Shown piece by piece: positions 39,849-49,733 of a stretch of 64,000 nt of DNA. The stretch covers positions 603,421-667,420 of the forward strand of contig NZ_WIBJ01000031.1 of assembly GCF_009495755.1 (NCBI RefSeq). Reading direction: 5' to 3'. The translations under genes were made by a program, and so were the position numbers. The DNA comes from Flavobacterium sp. LMO8. GTDB lineage: Bacteria > Bacteroidota > Bacteroidia > Flavobacteriales > Flavobacteriaceae. How positions within the stretch are numbered: the stretch's first letter is position 1; each line of letters begins with the position of its first letter. The notes beneath the pieces were generated by a model that was given only the letters and a program-made list of their open reading frames with translations, was not told where the DNA came from and ran no database searches.

Positions 39849-42800
39849 ATGAGATCGAAGTTTAAATGGATTTTTACGCTTTTAGTAGCGTTTACGATGC
39901 AGTTTTCGTTCGCGCAAGAGAAAACTGTTACAGGTGTAGTTTCTGATGAACTAGGGCCTATCGCTGGTGCTAATGTTGTTGTTCAAGGAACAACTCGTGG
40001 TACTACAACTGATTTTGATGGTAATTATACTATCAAAGCAAAACAAGGTGAAGTTTTAGTGTTTTCTTACACTGGTATGAAAGCTTCAACTGTAACTATT
40101 GGTGCTGCAGGTAGCTATAACGTTACAATGGCAGAGGATGTTTTAACAGGTAGAAATGTTGAAGTTATTGGTGCCGTAGGTATCAAAAGAAAACAAGATG
40201 CTGTTACATCATCAAATCAAGTTGTCAACTCTGCTGAGTTAAGACAAGCAGCTAGTCCTAACGTTGTTCAGTCGTTAGCTGGTAAAGTATCTGGTTTAAC
40301 AATCAATACTACAAACAATGGTGTTAATGCTACTACAAGAATTGTATTGCGTGGTAACAGATCGATTTCTGCTAATAATGAAGCTTTAGTAGTAATTGAT
40401 AACGTTATTTCTAATGCAAGAACGTTACAGTCTTTGGCTCCAGAAATTATTGAGTCTACAAACGTATTAAAAGGTGCTCAAGGTGCTGCTTTATACGGTG
40501 AACAAGGGGTTAATGGTGTAATTATTGTTAACACTAAAAGAGGTAACAAAGGTGGTAAACTAAGAGTTGCTATTAATTCTTCAATGGATTTTGAAGAAGT
40601 TAATTTTGTGCCTCAAAGACAACAACGTTACGGACAAGGATGGAATGGTGAACACATTTCTTACGAGAATGGTGGTTGGGGTGCTGAAATGGATGGTGTT
40701 GTAAGACCTGTTGGTTTAGCTCAAGCTGATGGAACTTATATTATGGCTCCATATTCTCCAATTAAAGACAATATCAAAAAATTCTTTGGTACTGGTACTT
40801 TGTTTCAAAATGGTATTTCTATTAGTGGTGGTGATTCTGAGTCAGGATATGTTACTTTGTCTGCAAACAGACAAGCGACTGCATTCGTTGTTGATGGTGA
40901 TAACTTAAACAGAGATACTTTTTTGTTTAGAGCTGGAAAGAAATTTAATAAGTGGACAGTTGACGGTAACGTAACTTACAATACTGAAAAAACACAAACT
41001 ACTTCTTCAAGTTTATTTACAGATTTATTACAAACGGCTACAAATATTCCAATTGAGCGTTTTGAGAACTCTGGAAACGAAGGTCACTGGACTTCATACT
41101 ACAACAATCCTTACTGGTTAAGAGATAATGTAAGAAATACAAACAGAAGAGATCAGTTTAGAGGTATTGCTTCATTAAACTATGAGTTAAATAAAAATAT
41201 TAACTTTAACTATGTTGCTGGTTTAACTTTCTTACAAACAAATGGTATGTCTTATACAAATGGATATACTGATTTATTGCAAGTAGGTGGTGGTAACCAT
41301 ACTATTGTGTCTTCATTTGATACAAACAATGCAAATTCAAGAAACTTTTACCATGATTTTATGGTTAACTTTAATTACAAGTTAACAGATAAAGTTTCGT
41401 TTAAAGCTAATATTGGTAACAATATTCAAGATAGTTATTCTCAATTTACTTCAGTTGGAGGTGATAACTTAACTATTCCTGGATTATACAATATTTCTAA
41501 TGTTACTGGAGAGGTTAGAAGATCTAATAATTTTACTAGAACAAGACGTTTTTCTTTATTTGCTAATTTAGATTTCGGATTAAGTAAAGGTGGAGATTCT
41601 GATGAGTTTTTATTCTTAAACTTAACAGCTCGTAACGATTGGGATTCAAGATTCACTGGATTTGAAAAAAATAATTATTTTTACCCATCTGCAGGTTTAT
41701 CTTTTATTCCTACAAAAGCATTTGAAGGTTTAAAATCGAATACTTTTAACTACTGGAAACTTGCTGTTTCAGCTGTAAAAGTAGGTAACGCGGGTCCGTT
41801 AACGGCATATCAATCTGAATTAAATTATAATCCAGGTTCTGGTTATCCTTTTGGTGATTTGAATTCATTTTTACCAACACAATCTCCAGTTAATGCAAGT
41901 TTATCTCCTGAGTTCATGACAACTTTTGAGTTTACAACAAATTTTGGTTTCTTTAATGATAGATTAACACTTGATGTTTCTGCATTTCAAACAAAAACTA
42001 CAGACTTAATTACAAGACAAGAGTTGTCTGCAGGTACAGGTATTACTAATCAGTTAACAAATATTGGTCAATTAACAAATACTGGTATTGAAATTGATTT
42101 AGGATTTACTGCGATTAAAGCTTCTGACTTTAATAATTTAGGATTAAAATGGGAAAATCGTATCGGATATTTTACAGCTAAAACAATTGTTGATAAAGTT
42201 TCTGATTTAGCTACAGAAGTTCCGTTAGTTAATTTTACTGGAACAGGTGTTGGTATTTTTGCTGTTGAAGGTGAAGAATTTCCTTTAATCAAAGGTATTG
42301 CTTATGCAAGAGATGATCAAGGTAGAGTTTTAATTGATCCTGTTTCAGGAAACCCAGTTAGATCTGAAGGTTATGAAGTTTTAGGAAAAGCTACTCCTGA
42401 TTATATTATTAACTACAATACTGCTGTTGAATTTAAAGGTGTTCGTTTAGCTGCTGTAATGGATTATAGAACAGGTCACCAATTTTGGTCAGGTACTAAA
42501 GACTGGTTATCTTGGTCAGGTCACTTATATGAATCAGCTGAAAACGGAAGAGGTGGATTTATTTTCCCTAATTCTGCAATCGAAACTGCTCCAGGTGTTT
42601 ATACAGAAAATACTAATGTAGTAACAGGAGGTTCATCTTATACTAGTTACTTGAATTATTTCTCTAATGAATATAGAGCAGTTACAGAAAATTTCATATT
42701 AGATGCTACTGCATTTAAAGTAAGAGAGTTGTCATTAAGCTATACTTTACCAACTAAAACTATTGAGAGAACAGGTTTAACTTCATTACGTCTAGGTGTT

Positions 42801-42956
42801 AATGCAAGAAATCCTTTCATGGTATTACCTAAAGAAAACAGAGGTTATTCTGATCCTGAGCAATCAAGATCTTCAGGAAATGATCAAGGTTTAGCAGTTA
42901 CTGGACAGTATCCAACTACTAGAACTTTTGGTTTTTCACTTAATGCTTCATTTTAA
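39849..42956 (+). CDS. SusC/RagA TonB-dependent outer-membrane transporter
   Basis: A 1035-residue outer-membrane transporter that, with its SusD partner, imports a bulky nutrient using TonB energy. Signal peptide 1-22 (TMQFSFAQ), CarboxypepD_reg-like beta domain (about 25-105: VTGVVSDELGPIAGANVVVQGT...TDFDGNYTIKA), plug domain (about 115-230) with NVVQSLAGKVSGL, RIVLRGNRSIS and NVLKGAQGAALYGEQGVNGVIIVNTKRG, then a beta-barrel ending TRTFGFSLNASF with terminal Phe. It is followed 11 bases later by the SusD partner and two lipoproteins. No glycosidase, peptidase or regulator lies beside it, so the substrate is unknown. Confidence 0.95.
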   Translation: MRSKFKWIFTLLVAFTMQFSFAQEKTVTGVVSDELGPIAGANVVVQGTTRGTTTDFDGNYTIKAKQGEVLVFSYTGMKASTVTIGAAGSYNVTMAEDVLTGRNVEVIGAVGIKRKQDAVTSSNQVVNSAELRQAASPNVVQSLAGKVSGLTINTTNNGVNATTRIVLRGNRSISANNEALVVIDNVISNARTLQSLAPEIIESTNVLKGAQGAALYGEQGVNGVIIVNTKRGNKGGKLRVAINSSMDFEEVNFVPQRQQRYGQGWNGEHISYENGGWGAEMDGVVRPVGLAQADGTYIMAPYSPIKDNIKKFFGTGTLFQNGISISGGDSESGYVTLSANRQATAFVVDGDNLNRDTFLFRAGKKFNKWTVDGNVTYNTEKTQTTSSSLFTDLLQTATNIPIERFENSGNEGHWTSYYNNPYWLRDNVRNTNRRDQFRGIASLNYELNKNINFNYVAGLTFLQTNGMSYTNGYTDLLQVGGGNHTIVSSFDTNNANSRNFYHDFMVNFNYKLTDKVSFKANIGNNIQDSYSQFTSVGGDNLTIPGLYNISNVTGEVRRSNNFTRTRRFSLFANLDFGLSKGGDSDEFLFLNLTARNDWDSRFTGFEKNNYFYPSAGLSFIPTKAFEGLKSNTFNYWKLAVSAVKVGNAGPLTAYQSELNYNPGSGYPFGDLNSFLPTQSPVNASLSPEFMTTFEFTTNFGFFNDRLTLDVSAFQTKTTDLITRQELSAGTGITNQLTNIGQLTNTGIEIDLGFTAIKASDFNNLGLKWENRIGYFTAKTIVDKVSDLATEVPLVNFTGTGVGIFAVEGEEFPLIKGIAYARDDQGRVLIDPVSGNPVRSEGYEVLGKATPDYIINYNTAVEFKGVRLAAVMDYRTGHQFWSGTKDWLSWSGHLYESAENGRGGFIFPNSAIETAPGVYTENTNVVTGGSSYTSYLNYFSNEYRAVTENFILDATAFKVRELSLSYTLPTKTIERTGLTSLRLGVNARNPFMVLPKENRGYSDPEQSRSSGNDQGLAVTGQYPTTRTFGFSLNASF

Positions 42957-42967
42957 TAAATTAGAAT

Positions 42968-44461
42968 ATGAAAAAATTAAAATTAATAATCCCATTAGTA
43001 GCACTTGCGTTCTTTTCGTGTGATAATTATTTAGATATCAACGATAATCCAAACCAAGCTACTGAATCTAATGTTAACCCTAAGTTAACGTTATCGGCTG
43101 CACAAACAGCTTCTTTTTCTCCTTTAGTAAGAAGGATGAATGAGTTAGGAAGTGTATTTATGAATCAATGGGGTCCAAACGTAAACTCTTTTACTGGAGG
43201 TTATGCAGAAGAGTTTGGTATTACTATGAGTAATAACTTCTACGAAGATATTTGGACTTCTGTTTACAGAAATACTTATGAGTATTCAAGAATTATCAAC
43301 TTCCAATCTGCTGATTACGATAATCATAAAGCAATTGCTAAAATTATGAAGTCATTTTACTTCCAATATTTAGTAGATATTTATGGTGATGTTCCTTATT
43401 CTCAAGCACATTTAGGAGTTGCTAGTCCATTTCCTACTTATGATGATGATCAAGCAATTTATAGAGATTTAATTGTACAATTAGATAGTGCTATAGATAT
43501 GATTAATAACGCTCCTTCTACAACTGTTGCAGTTGGTGCAGAAGATGTCATGTTAGCTGGTGATATGTCTAGCTGGATTAAGTTTGCTAATACTTTAAAA
43601 TTAAGAATTTTATTACGTGAAGCAACTAAAGCTGAAACAGATGCTGCAACTGATACATACTTAACTGATCAGTTTGCTGCTTTAGATCAAAATTTTTTAA
43701 ACTTTGATTTAACAATTAATCCTGGTTATTCAAACGGTAGTGATTCAAGACAAAATCCTTGGATTAACTTAATGTGGGAACTTAACTTAAGCTCAGCTGG
43801 TGCTAGAGTTGAAAGAAATACTTATCGTTTTAGAAGAGCATCTGATTATTTTGCTGGTCAATTAAACAGTTCATCAGATCCAAGAAGATCTAGATTATTT
43901 ACTACTAATGGAAGTGGAAATGTGGTAGGAGTTGAACAAGGTTCAGCAACGGCTCCAAGTGATTTATCTGGCTTTGGTCCTGGTTTAATGGTTGAGCATG
44001 ATCAAGATGGTTATGTAATGTTATTAGCAGAAAGTTTGTTATTACAAGCTGAAGCAGTAGAAAGAGGTTATATCTCTGGAAATGCGCAAATGTTATTTGA
44101 TCAAGCTATTGATGCTTCTTGTAACGTTTTAGGTGTTACTCCTGCAAATGCTGCTGCATATATCTCTGCTATTAATACTGTTGACGGTAAAGGTTATGCT
44201 GCTAGTGCTGATAAGATTGAAGCTATCATGTACCAAAAAAGTGTAGCATTATCTTGTATTAATGGTTTAGAGTCTTGGATTGAGTATACTAGAACTGGTT
44301 ATATTAACAATATTCCAATGCCTTTAGGTGCTACTTCTCCAACAGGTGCAAAACCAATGCGTTTAATGTACCCAACATCTGAGTTAGCTAGTAATTCTGC
44401 GAATGTTCCTGCTTTGTCAGTTAACCAGTCGTTTACTACTGCTCCTTTTTGGAAGAACTAA
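42968..44461 (+). CDS. SusD/RagB-like nutrient-binding lipoprotein
   Basis: A 497-residue surface lipoprotein (MKKLKLIIPLVALAFFSC, Cys18) that caps the SusC barrel and binds substrate. NYLDINDNPNQATESNVNPKLTLSAAQ and YVDIYGDVPYSQAHLG-type segment (FQYLVDIYGDVPYSQA) identify the SusD-like subgroup 2, which often accompanies non-polysaccharide uptake systems. The TPR-like C-terminal half has LLLQAEAVERGY and WIEYTRTGYIN. It lies directly after its SusC partner in one operon. Confidence 0.93.
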   Translation: MKKLKLIIPLVALAFFSCDNYLDINDNPNQATESNVNPKLTLSAAQTASFSPLVRRMNELGSVFMNQWGPNVNSFTGGYAEEFGITMSNNFYEDIWTSVYRNTYEYSRIINFQSADYDNHKAIAKIMKSFYFQYLVDIYGDVPYSQAHLGVASPFPTYDDDQAIYRDLIVQLDSAIDMINNAPSTTVAVGAEDVMLAGDMSSWIKFANTLKLRILLREATKAETDAATDTYLTDQFAALDQNFLNFDLTINPGYSNGSDSRQNPWINLMWELNLSSAGARVERNTYRFRRASDYFAGQLNSSSDPRRSRLFTTNGSGNVVGVEQGSATAPSDLSGFGPGLMVEHDQDGYVMLLAESLLLQAEAVERGYISGNAQMLFDQAIDASCNVLGVTPANAAAYISAINTVDGKGYAASADKIEAIMYQKSVALSCINGLESWIEYTRTGYINNIPMPLGATSPTGAKPMRLMYPTSELASNSANVPALSVNQSFTTAPFWKN

Positions 44462-44478
44462 TTTTAAAAATTGTAAAT

Positions 44479-45261
44479 ATGAAAAAATTGTTAACCTTAG
44501 CTATATTAGCGTCTGCTTTTATTGCTTGTACAGATGATGACATCCGTGTAGAACAGAATCTTTCTGGTCCTCAGGTTGTTGGTTTTAATTCTTCTTTTGA
44601 ATCAGTTGCTTATTTCGAAGATTTAGGTGCTATTGAAAGAGAGTTTCCAGTAAATTTACTTAATTCTGGTAACGGTCAATTGACTGAAAGTGATATCGTT
44701 GTTGAGTATGAAATTAATTATGATTTATCAACTGCAACAGAAGGTGTAGAGTTTGATTTTGTTAATTCTACTGGTTCAGTTGTTATTCCTGCTGGAACTA
44801 ATTTTGGAATGATTCCATTAATTGTTAATACAGGAAGTTTAAACCCTACTGCTAAAACAGAATTGGTTCTTAATTTAACAGCAACTACTGAAGGTTCAGT
44901 TATTGGTGAGCAATACAAAACAATGAAAATTGTTTTTGTAGGTTGTGAAACTAATTTGGAAGGAACTTATACAAGAGGTTCTAGAACAGCTGATATTTCT
45001 AAAATAGCACCTAATGTTTATTATTCAACTTATTTCCCTGCATTTTCTTCTTACTACTGGTTTGAGTTTTCTGATGTATGTGGAGATTTGGCTATTTTAG
45101 ATTGGCAATTCCAAGCTTCTAATCCTATAACTCCAACAGATTCACCTGATGAATTTGTTCACGGAATTATAGAGAGTAATGGTGATTTAACTTTCTCTGG
45201 AGCTAATGTTGCGGGTGTTTCATGGTATGTTGATCTAACTTGGACTTTAGTTAAACAATAA
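44479..45261 (+). CDS. SusCD-associated lipoprotein, Calx-beta-like
   Basis: A 260-residue lipoprotein (MKKLLTLAILASAFIAC, Cys17, then TDDD). The middle (about 40-140) reads as a Calx-beta or Ig-like sheet: LSTATEGVEFDFVNSTGSVVIPAGTNFGMIPLIV. The remainder (NLEGTYTRGSRTADISK, VCGDLAILDWQFQ) is unfamiliar. I start at ATG 44479; the longer frame (44449) overlaps susD and has no signal before it. It is the third gene of the SusCD operon and likely a surface accessory protein for substrate capture; this is inference. Confidence 0.7.
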   Translation: MKKLLTLAILASAFIACTDDDIRVEQNLSGPQVVGFNSSFESVAYFEDLGAIEREFPVNLLNSGNGQLTESDIVVEYEINYDLSTATEGVEFDFVNSTGSVVIPAGTNFGMIPLIVNTGSLNPTAKTELVLNLTATTEGSVIGEQYKTMKIVFVGCETNLEGTYTRGSRTADISKIAPNVYYSTYFPAFSSYYWFEFSDVCGDLAILDWQFQASNPITPTDSPDEFVHGIIESNGDLTFSGANVAGVSWYVDLTWTLVKQ

Positions 45262-45271
45262 TTTAATTTAT

Positions 45272-46264
45272 ATGAAAAAACATAATTTAAAATATATTCT
45301 TGCTTTTTCTGTATTCGGATTATTACTATCTTGTAGTGATGACGAGGATGCAACAAAAGATAGAATCGCTAAGTCTGTTGTAACAGCAGATTTAACAACT
45401 TTCAACTTACTTGAAGGTGAAACAGCTACAGTTACTTTAACAACAGACGTTCCTTTGAAAGATAAATCGGACTTTAAACTAGAATTAGTTGGAGGTACAG
45501 GCTCTTTTAGAGATTTCTCTTGTTCAGGTACTGAAACTGGTATTGATGATGGATGGGGTGTAATTGGTCACAAGATTGAACTTCCTGCTTATGCAACTTC
45601 AACTACTTTTGACATTTCTCCAATTTTTGATTTATTACCAGAAGGAACAGAAACATTAACTTTTAGATTATATCCTATGGGTAACAGTCTTAGCTTAGTT
45701 GATGATGCATCTGAAACAATCACAGTAAATGTAACAAATGCTACTTCTGATGATGTAGTTGCTGTTCTTGATTGGTCTGAAAACTATTATGACGCTCACG
45801 GAACATTAGTTGAAGGAGCTTATTTAGATGTTGATGGAGACGAACATGCATTTTGTGATTATGATTTTGATCTTGAAATTTATGATTCAGCTTTTAACGT
45901 TGTAGCCAATAGTTATTCTTCTTGCCCAGAGGAAGCTTCTCTTTCTTCTTCAGAGCCAGATGGTGAATACTATATTGTTCCTAGTTTTTGGACTTCTGCT
46001 GGTCCTGTAGCTCCCGCTGAAACAATTTTCTTTAATGCTAAAATTACTATGGCTAAGCCTGGTGTTTGGATAAGTGAAAATGTAATCACTTCTTGGGATA
46101 GTACTACTGGTGGTGTTGTTGAAGGAAATCCAGATGGGTATAACTTTGCTGGAATACTAACAAAAACAGGTACAACTTATTTATTAGAAGATGAAGATGG
46201 TAACACTTTAGCTTCAGGAAGAGTTCAAAATTTAAAAAATAGAATTCCTCGTAAAACTAAATAA
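45272..46264 (+). CDS. SusCD-associated lipoprotein, unknown
   Basis: A 330-residue lipoprotein (KYILAFSVFGLLLSC, Cys21, then SDDED). Acidic overall with beta-rich segments: TTFNLLEGETATVTLTTDVPL (Calx-beta-like, about 42-62) and ILTKTGTTYLLEDEDGNTL near the end. I recognise no catalytic motif. It is the last gene of the SusCD operon, 10 bases after its neighbour, and is followed by a terminator. A surface-exposed accessory role is inferred from position. Confidence 0.65.
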   Translation: MKKHNLKYILAFSVFGLLLSCSDDEDATKDRIAKSVVTADLTTFNLLEGETATVTLTTDVPLKDKSDFKLELVGGTGSFRDFSCSGTETGIDDGWGVIGHKIELPAYATSTTFDISPIFDLLPEGTETLTFRLYPMGNSLSLVDDASETITVNVTNATSDDVVAVLDWSENYYDAHGTLVEGAYLDVDGDEHAFCDYDFDLEIYDSAFNVVANSYSSCPEEASLSSSEPDGEYYIVPSFWTSAGPVAPAETIFFNAKITMAKPGVWISENVITSWDSTTGGVVEGNPDGYNFAGILTKTGTTYLLEDEDGNTLASGRVQNLKNRIPRKTK

Positions 46265-46285
46265 TAAGTTAAATTATTATTTTAT

Positions 46286-46315
46286 AAAGGTCACACATTG
46301 TGTGACCTTTTTTTA
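46286..46315 (+). terminator. Intrinsic terminator of SusCD operon
   Basis: AAAGGTCACA (46286-46295) pairs with TGTGACCTTT (46301-46310) around a short loop, with the T-run continuing to 46314. Confidence 0.88.
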
Positions 46316-46330
46316 TTGCTTATTTCTCAT

Positions 46331-46338
46331 TACATTTG
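46331..46338 (+). promoter_or_regulatory. -7 promoter element of porin gene
   Basis: TACATTTG, an exact TAnnTTTG match between the SusCD terminator and ATG 46352; leader about 10 bases. Confidence 0.6.
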
Positions 46339-46351
46339 CTCATATTTATTT

Positions 46352-48250
46352 ATGATGAAAAAGTTTATTTTTGTTTTATTGTGTTTAAATTCTTATTTAA
46401 TTTTTTCTCAAGTTCAAGATGATAAAAATTTATCAGAAGACTCAGTTTTGGGAAAAAAAATAAAGCCTTCTATTGACCTATATAAAATTTATTCTTTAGA
46501 GAAAGACACAACTTATGTAGACACTTCTTTAACTATAAAAGATGAATACAAATACAATTACTTAAGAAAAGATGTTTTTGGGTTAATGCCTTTTGCTAAT
46601 GAAGGTCATACTTACAATACATTAAATTTTGGTTTAATTAAAAAAGATGTTTTACCAAATATTGGTTTCACTGCAAAACATTTTAATTATTTAGAGGCTC
46701 GTGATATTAAATATTATTCTGTTCCAACGCCTTTAACGGAATTATATTATAAAACAGTTATGGAGCAAGGACAATCTCTAGATGCTTTTTTAACTATAAA
46801 TGTTAAGCAAAATCTTAATTTTTCAATTGCCTATAAAGGATTACGCTCAATAGGTAAATATATTAATAATATTTCTAGTGCTGGAAATTTCAGATTTACA
46901 ACCAGTTATTTTACAGAAGACAAACGTTATTTTTTAAATGCTCATTTTACTGGTCAAGATATTTCTAATCAAGAAAATGGAGGGATAACTGATACAAGTC
47001 TTTTTGAATCAAGCGAAGATCCTTATAATGAACGAGATCGTTTAGATGTGTATTTTAGAAACGCTACATCTTTATTAAAAGGAAATCGTTTTTTTATCGA
47101 TCATTCTTTTAAATTAAATAAAACCAATCCAAATAGTTTAGTCTTTACACATCAGTTTAAACAAGAATATAAGTTCTTTGAATTCTCACAGCCAACTGTA
47201 AGTGACCGTTTTGGTGCTGCATTTTCAAGTGCTATAAAAAATAAAACACGTTTCAATACCCTATACAATAAATTAGGGGTAGGATATAAAACAAAAAAAT
47301 TAGGTCATTTAGAGTTTTTTATAGACGACACTAATTATAACTATTATTACAATAGTTTTGTTTATGGTGGTTCAGGAGCAATTGTTGTTCCAAATGCTAT
47401 TTCTGATAGAATTAATATGTTTGGCGGAAATTACACTTATTTTGCAAATAAATTAACAGCTAAATTACAAGTAACACAAGCTATTACAAAGCAAGCTATT
47501 TCTAATATTGAGGCAACAGCTAAGTACGTTATTAACTCAGATTATCAATTTGAATTTCAATATAAAAAACTAAATAGTTTACCAAATTTAAATTTTACTT
47601 TAAATCAAAGTAATTATGTAGATTATAATTGGTATAATAAATTTAAAAACGAAAAACTTAATCAATTTTCATTTTCAGCTTTAACAAAATGGTTAAATGC
47701 TTCAGTTCAATATAAAGTATTAAACGATCATTTGTATTTTGATAATACTACAAACGATATCACTAAACTTACAATAAAACCGTTTCAATACGATAAAACC
47801 ATTAATTATTTATCAGTAAATGTAAATAAAGAAGTTAAGTTATGGAAATTAGGCTTAGATGTAACTGTTTTATATCAAAAAGTAGATCAAGCTTCAGAAA
47901 TTATTAATGTACCTGATTTAACTGCCAGAAGCACTTTGTATTTTTCTGATTATGTTTTCCAGAAAGCAATGCTTATACAAACAGGAGTTACTTTTCAATA
48001 TTTTTCTGAATATTTCGGAAACGATTATAATCCATTAATTGGTGAATTTTACGTTCAAAACGAAAAGAGAATTGGAAACTTCCCTATGTTTGATTTCTTT
48101 GTGAATGCTAGAATTAGGCAAGCAAGAATTTATCTAAAGGCAGAGCATTTCAATTCTGCTTGGACAGGCTATAACTTCTATTCAGCTCCAAATTATCCGT
48201 ATCGTGATTTCATGGTTCGTTTTGGATTAGAATGGAATTTCTTTAAATAG
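46352..48250 (+). CDS. Putative outer-membrane porin (Porin_10-like)
   Basis: A 632-residue exported beta-barrel protein. Signal peptide MMKKFIFVLLCLNSYLIFSQ; early region IKPSIDLYKIYSLEKDTTYVDTSL and KYNYLRKDVFGLMPFANEGHTYNTL fit the Bacteroidota 'putative porin' family, and the rest alternates aromatic and polar residues as outer-membrane strands do, ending RDFMVRFGLEWNFFK. The start at 46352 is set by the promoter at 46331-46338 and the terminator at 46286-46315; the longer frame from 46298 would begin inside that terminator. It is independent of the SusCD operon. Confidence 0.8.
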   Translation: MMKKFIFVLLCLNSYLIFSQVQDDKNLSEDSVLGKKIKPSIDLYKIYSLEKDTTYVDTSLTIKDEYKYNYLRKDVFGLMPFANEGHTYNTLNFGLIKKDVLPNIGFTAKHFNYLEARDIKYYSVPTPLTELYYKTVMEQGQSLDAFLTINVKQNLNFSIAYKGLRSIGKYINNISSAGNFRFTTSYFTEDKRYFLNAHFTGQDISNQENGGITDTSLFESSEDPYNERDRLDVYFRNATSLLKGNRFFIDHSFKLNKTNPNSLVFTHQFKQEYKFFEFSQPTVSDRFGAAFSSAIKNKTRFNTLYNKLGVGYKTKKLGHLEFFIDDTNYNYYYNSFVYGGSGAIVVPNAISDRINMFGGNYTYFANKLTAKLQVTQAITKQAISNIEATAKYVINSDYQFEFQYKKLNSLPNLNFTLNQSNYVDYNWYNKFKNEKLNQFSFSALTKWLNASVQYKVLNDHLYFDNTTNDITKLTIKPFQYDKTINYLSVNVNKEVKLWKLGLDVTVLYQKVDQASEIINVPDLTARSTLYFSDYVFQKAMLIQTGVTFQYFSEYFGNDYNPLIGEFYVQNEKRIGNFPMFDFFVNARIRQARIYLKAEHFNSAWTGYNFYSAPNYPYRDFMVRFGLEWNFFK

Positions 48251-48305
48251 ATTTTTTTTATATTCTTCATTTTTAGTGTATTTGCTTTATTAATAAATTT
48301 CACAC

Positions 48306-48313
48306 TATCTTTG
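48306..48313 (+). promoter_or_regulatory. -7 promoter element of cystathionine beta-synthase gene
   Basis: TATCTTTG, an exact TAnnTTTG match, with TTTG (48281-48284) 21 bases upstream; leader about 19 bases. Confidence 0.65.
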
Positions 48314-48335
48314 CAAAAGATTAGAAATGTAACAA

Positions 48336-49697
48336 ATGAAATACGCAAAAAATATATTAGAAACTATTGGAAATACACCTTTAGTACAATTAAATAAAGT
48401 TACTTCAGAAGTAGATGCATTAGTTTTGGCTAAGGTTGAAACCTTCAATCCAGGTAATTCTGTAAAAGATAGAATGGCTGTGAAAATGATTGAAGATGCA
48501 GAAGCAGACGGTCGTTTAAAACCAGGAGGAACCATCATTGAAGGAACTTCAGGTAACACCGGAATGGGTTTGGCTTTAGCAGCTATCGTTAAAGGTTACA
48601 AATGTATTTTTGTTATTTCTGATAAACAATCTAAAGAAAAGTCAGATATTCTTAGAGCAGTTGGAGCTAAAGTAATCGTTTGTCCAACCGATGTTGAACC
48701 AACCGATCCACGTTCATATTATTCAGTTTCAAAAAAATTAGGAGAAGAAATTCCAAATTCTTGGTATGTAAATCAATATGATAACCCAAGTAACGCTATT
48801 GCACATTACGAACAAACGGGTCCAGAAATTTGGGAACAAACTGAAGGAAAGATTACGCATTTTGTTGTAGGTGTTGGAACGGGTGGAACTATTTCAGGAA
48901 CTGCAAAGTATCTAAAAGAGAAAAATCCAAATATCAAAATTTGGGGTATTGATACCTATGGTTCGGTTTTCAAAAAATACCACGAAACTGGAATTTTTGA
49001 CGAGAACGAAATCTACTCATATATCACAGAAGGAATCGGTGAAGATATTTTACCTAAAAACGTTGACTTTTCATTAATCGACGGATTTACTAAAGTTACC
49101 GATAAAGATGCAGCTGTTTATACCAGAAAAATTGCTTTAGAAGAAGGAATTTTTGTTGGAAACTCTGCTGGAGCTGCCGTAAAGGGTTTATTACAGTTAA
49201 AAGAACATTTTGGTCCAGAAGATGTAGTTGTGGTCTTATTTCACGATTCTGGAAGCCGTTATGTTGGAAAGATGTTTAACGATGATTGGATGCGCGAAAG
49301 AGGTTTCTTAGAAGAAGAAATCACAAAAGCTGAAGATTTAATCAAAGAGCATATCGAAAAACCATTAGTAATTGTTCGTACTGAAGAATTAGTTTCGCAC
49401 GCTATCGAAAGAATGAGAAAATATAAAATCTCTCAAATTCCAGTAGTTGATGTAAATGGATTTGTAGGTTCTGTTGATGAATCCGATTTATTCCAAAGTT
49501 ATATCACGGATAAAAATACTGCGGAAAGACCAATTCGCGAAGTAATGGGAAAACCATTTCCAATTGTAAAATTAGGTACGCCAGTGGAAGAAGTTTCTAA
49601 ATTAATCACTAAAGATAACCAAGCGGTTTTAATTGATTTAGGAAATGGTAAACATCACATTATTACAAAACACGATATTATCAACTCGATAAAATAA
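48336..49697 (+). CDS. Cystathionine beta-synthase with CBS domains
   Basis: A 453-residue PLP enzyme joining serine and homocysteine (or acting as a cysteine synthase). NPGNSVKDRMAVKMIEDAE holds the PLP lysine (about residue 42), EGTSGNTGMGLA and VGVGTGGTISGTAKYLK bind substrate and phosphate, and VGNSAGAAVKG closes the catalytic domain. The last 115 residues carry two CBS motifs (MRKYKISQIPVVDVNGFVGSVDE and VSKLITKDNQAVLIDLGNGKHHIITKHD). The human-type haem-binding N terminus is absent. It is a single-gene unit with promoter and terminator. Confidence 0.92.
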   Translation: MKYAKNILETIGNTPLVQLNKVTSEVDALVLAKVETFNPGNSVKDRMAVKMIEDAEADGRLKPGGTIIEGTSGNTGMGLALAAIVKGYKCIFVISDKQSKEKSDILRAVGAKVIVCPTDVEPTDPRSYYSVSKKLGEEIPNSWYVNQYDNPSNAIAHYEQTGPEIWEQTEGKITHFVVGVGTGGTISGTAKYLKEKNPNIKIWGIDTYGSVFKKYHETGIFDENEIYSYITEGIGEDILPKNVDFSLIDGFTKVTDKDAAVYTRKIALEEGIFVGNSAGAAVKGLLQLKEHFGPEDVVVVLFHDSGSRYVGKMFNDDWMRERGFLEEEITKAEDLIKEHIEKPLVIVRTEELVSHAIERMRKYKISQIPVVDVNGFVGSVDESDLFQSYITDKNTAERPIREVMGKPFPIVKLGTPVEEVSKLITKDNQAVLIDLGNGKHHIITKHDIINSIK

Positions 49698-49701
49698 TTT
49701 T

Positions 49702-49733
49702 AAAAGGACGTTCATTTGAACGTCCTTTTTTTA
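49702..49733. terminator. Bidirectional terminator
   Basis: AAAAGGACGTTC (49702-49713), loop ATTT, GAACGTCCTTTT (49718-49729), with a T-run on the plus side. It separates the convergent cystathionine beta-synthase and PNGase F-like genes. Confidence 0.92.

Noticed and set aside
46298..46351. Longer start of the porin gene
   Set aside because: It begins inside the SusCD terminator and precedes the promoter at 46331; the signal peptide starts at 46352.
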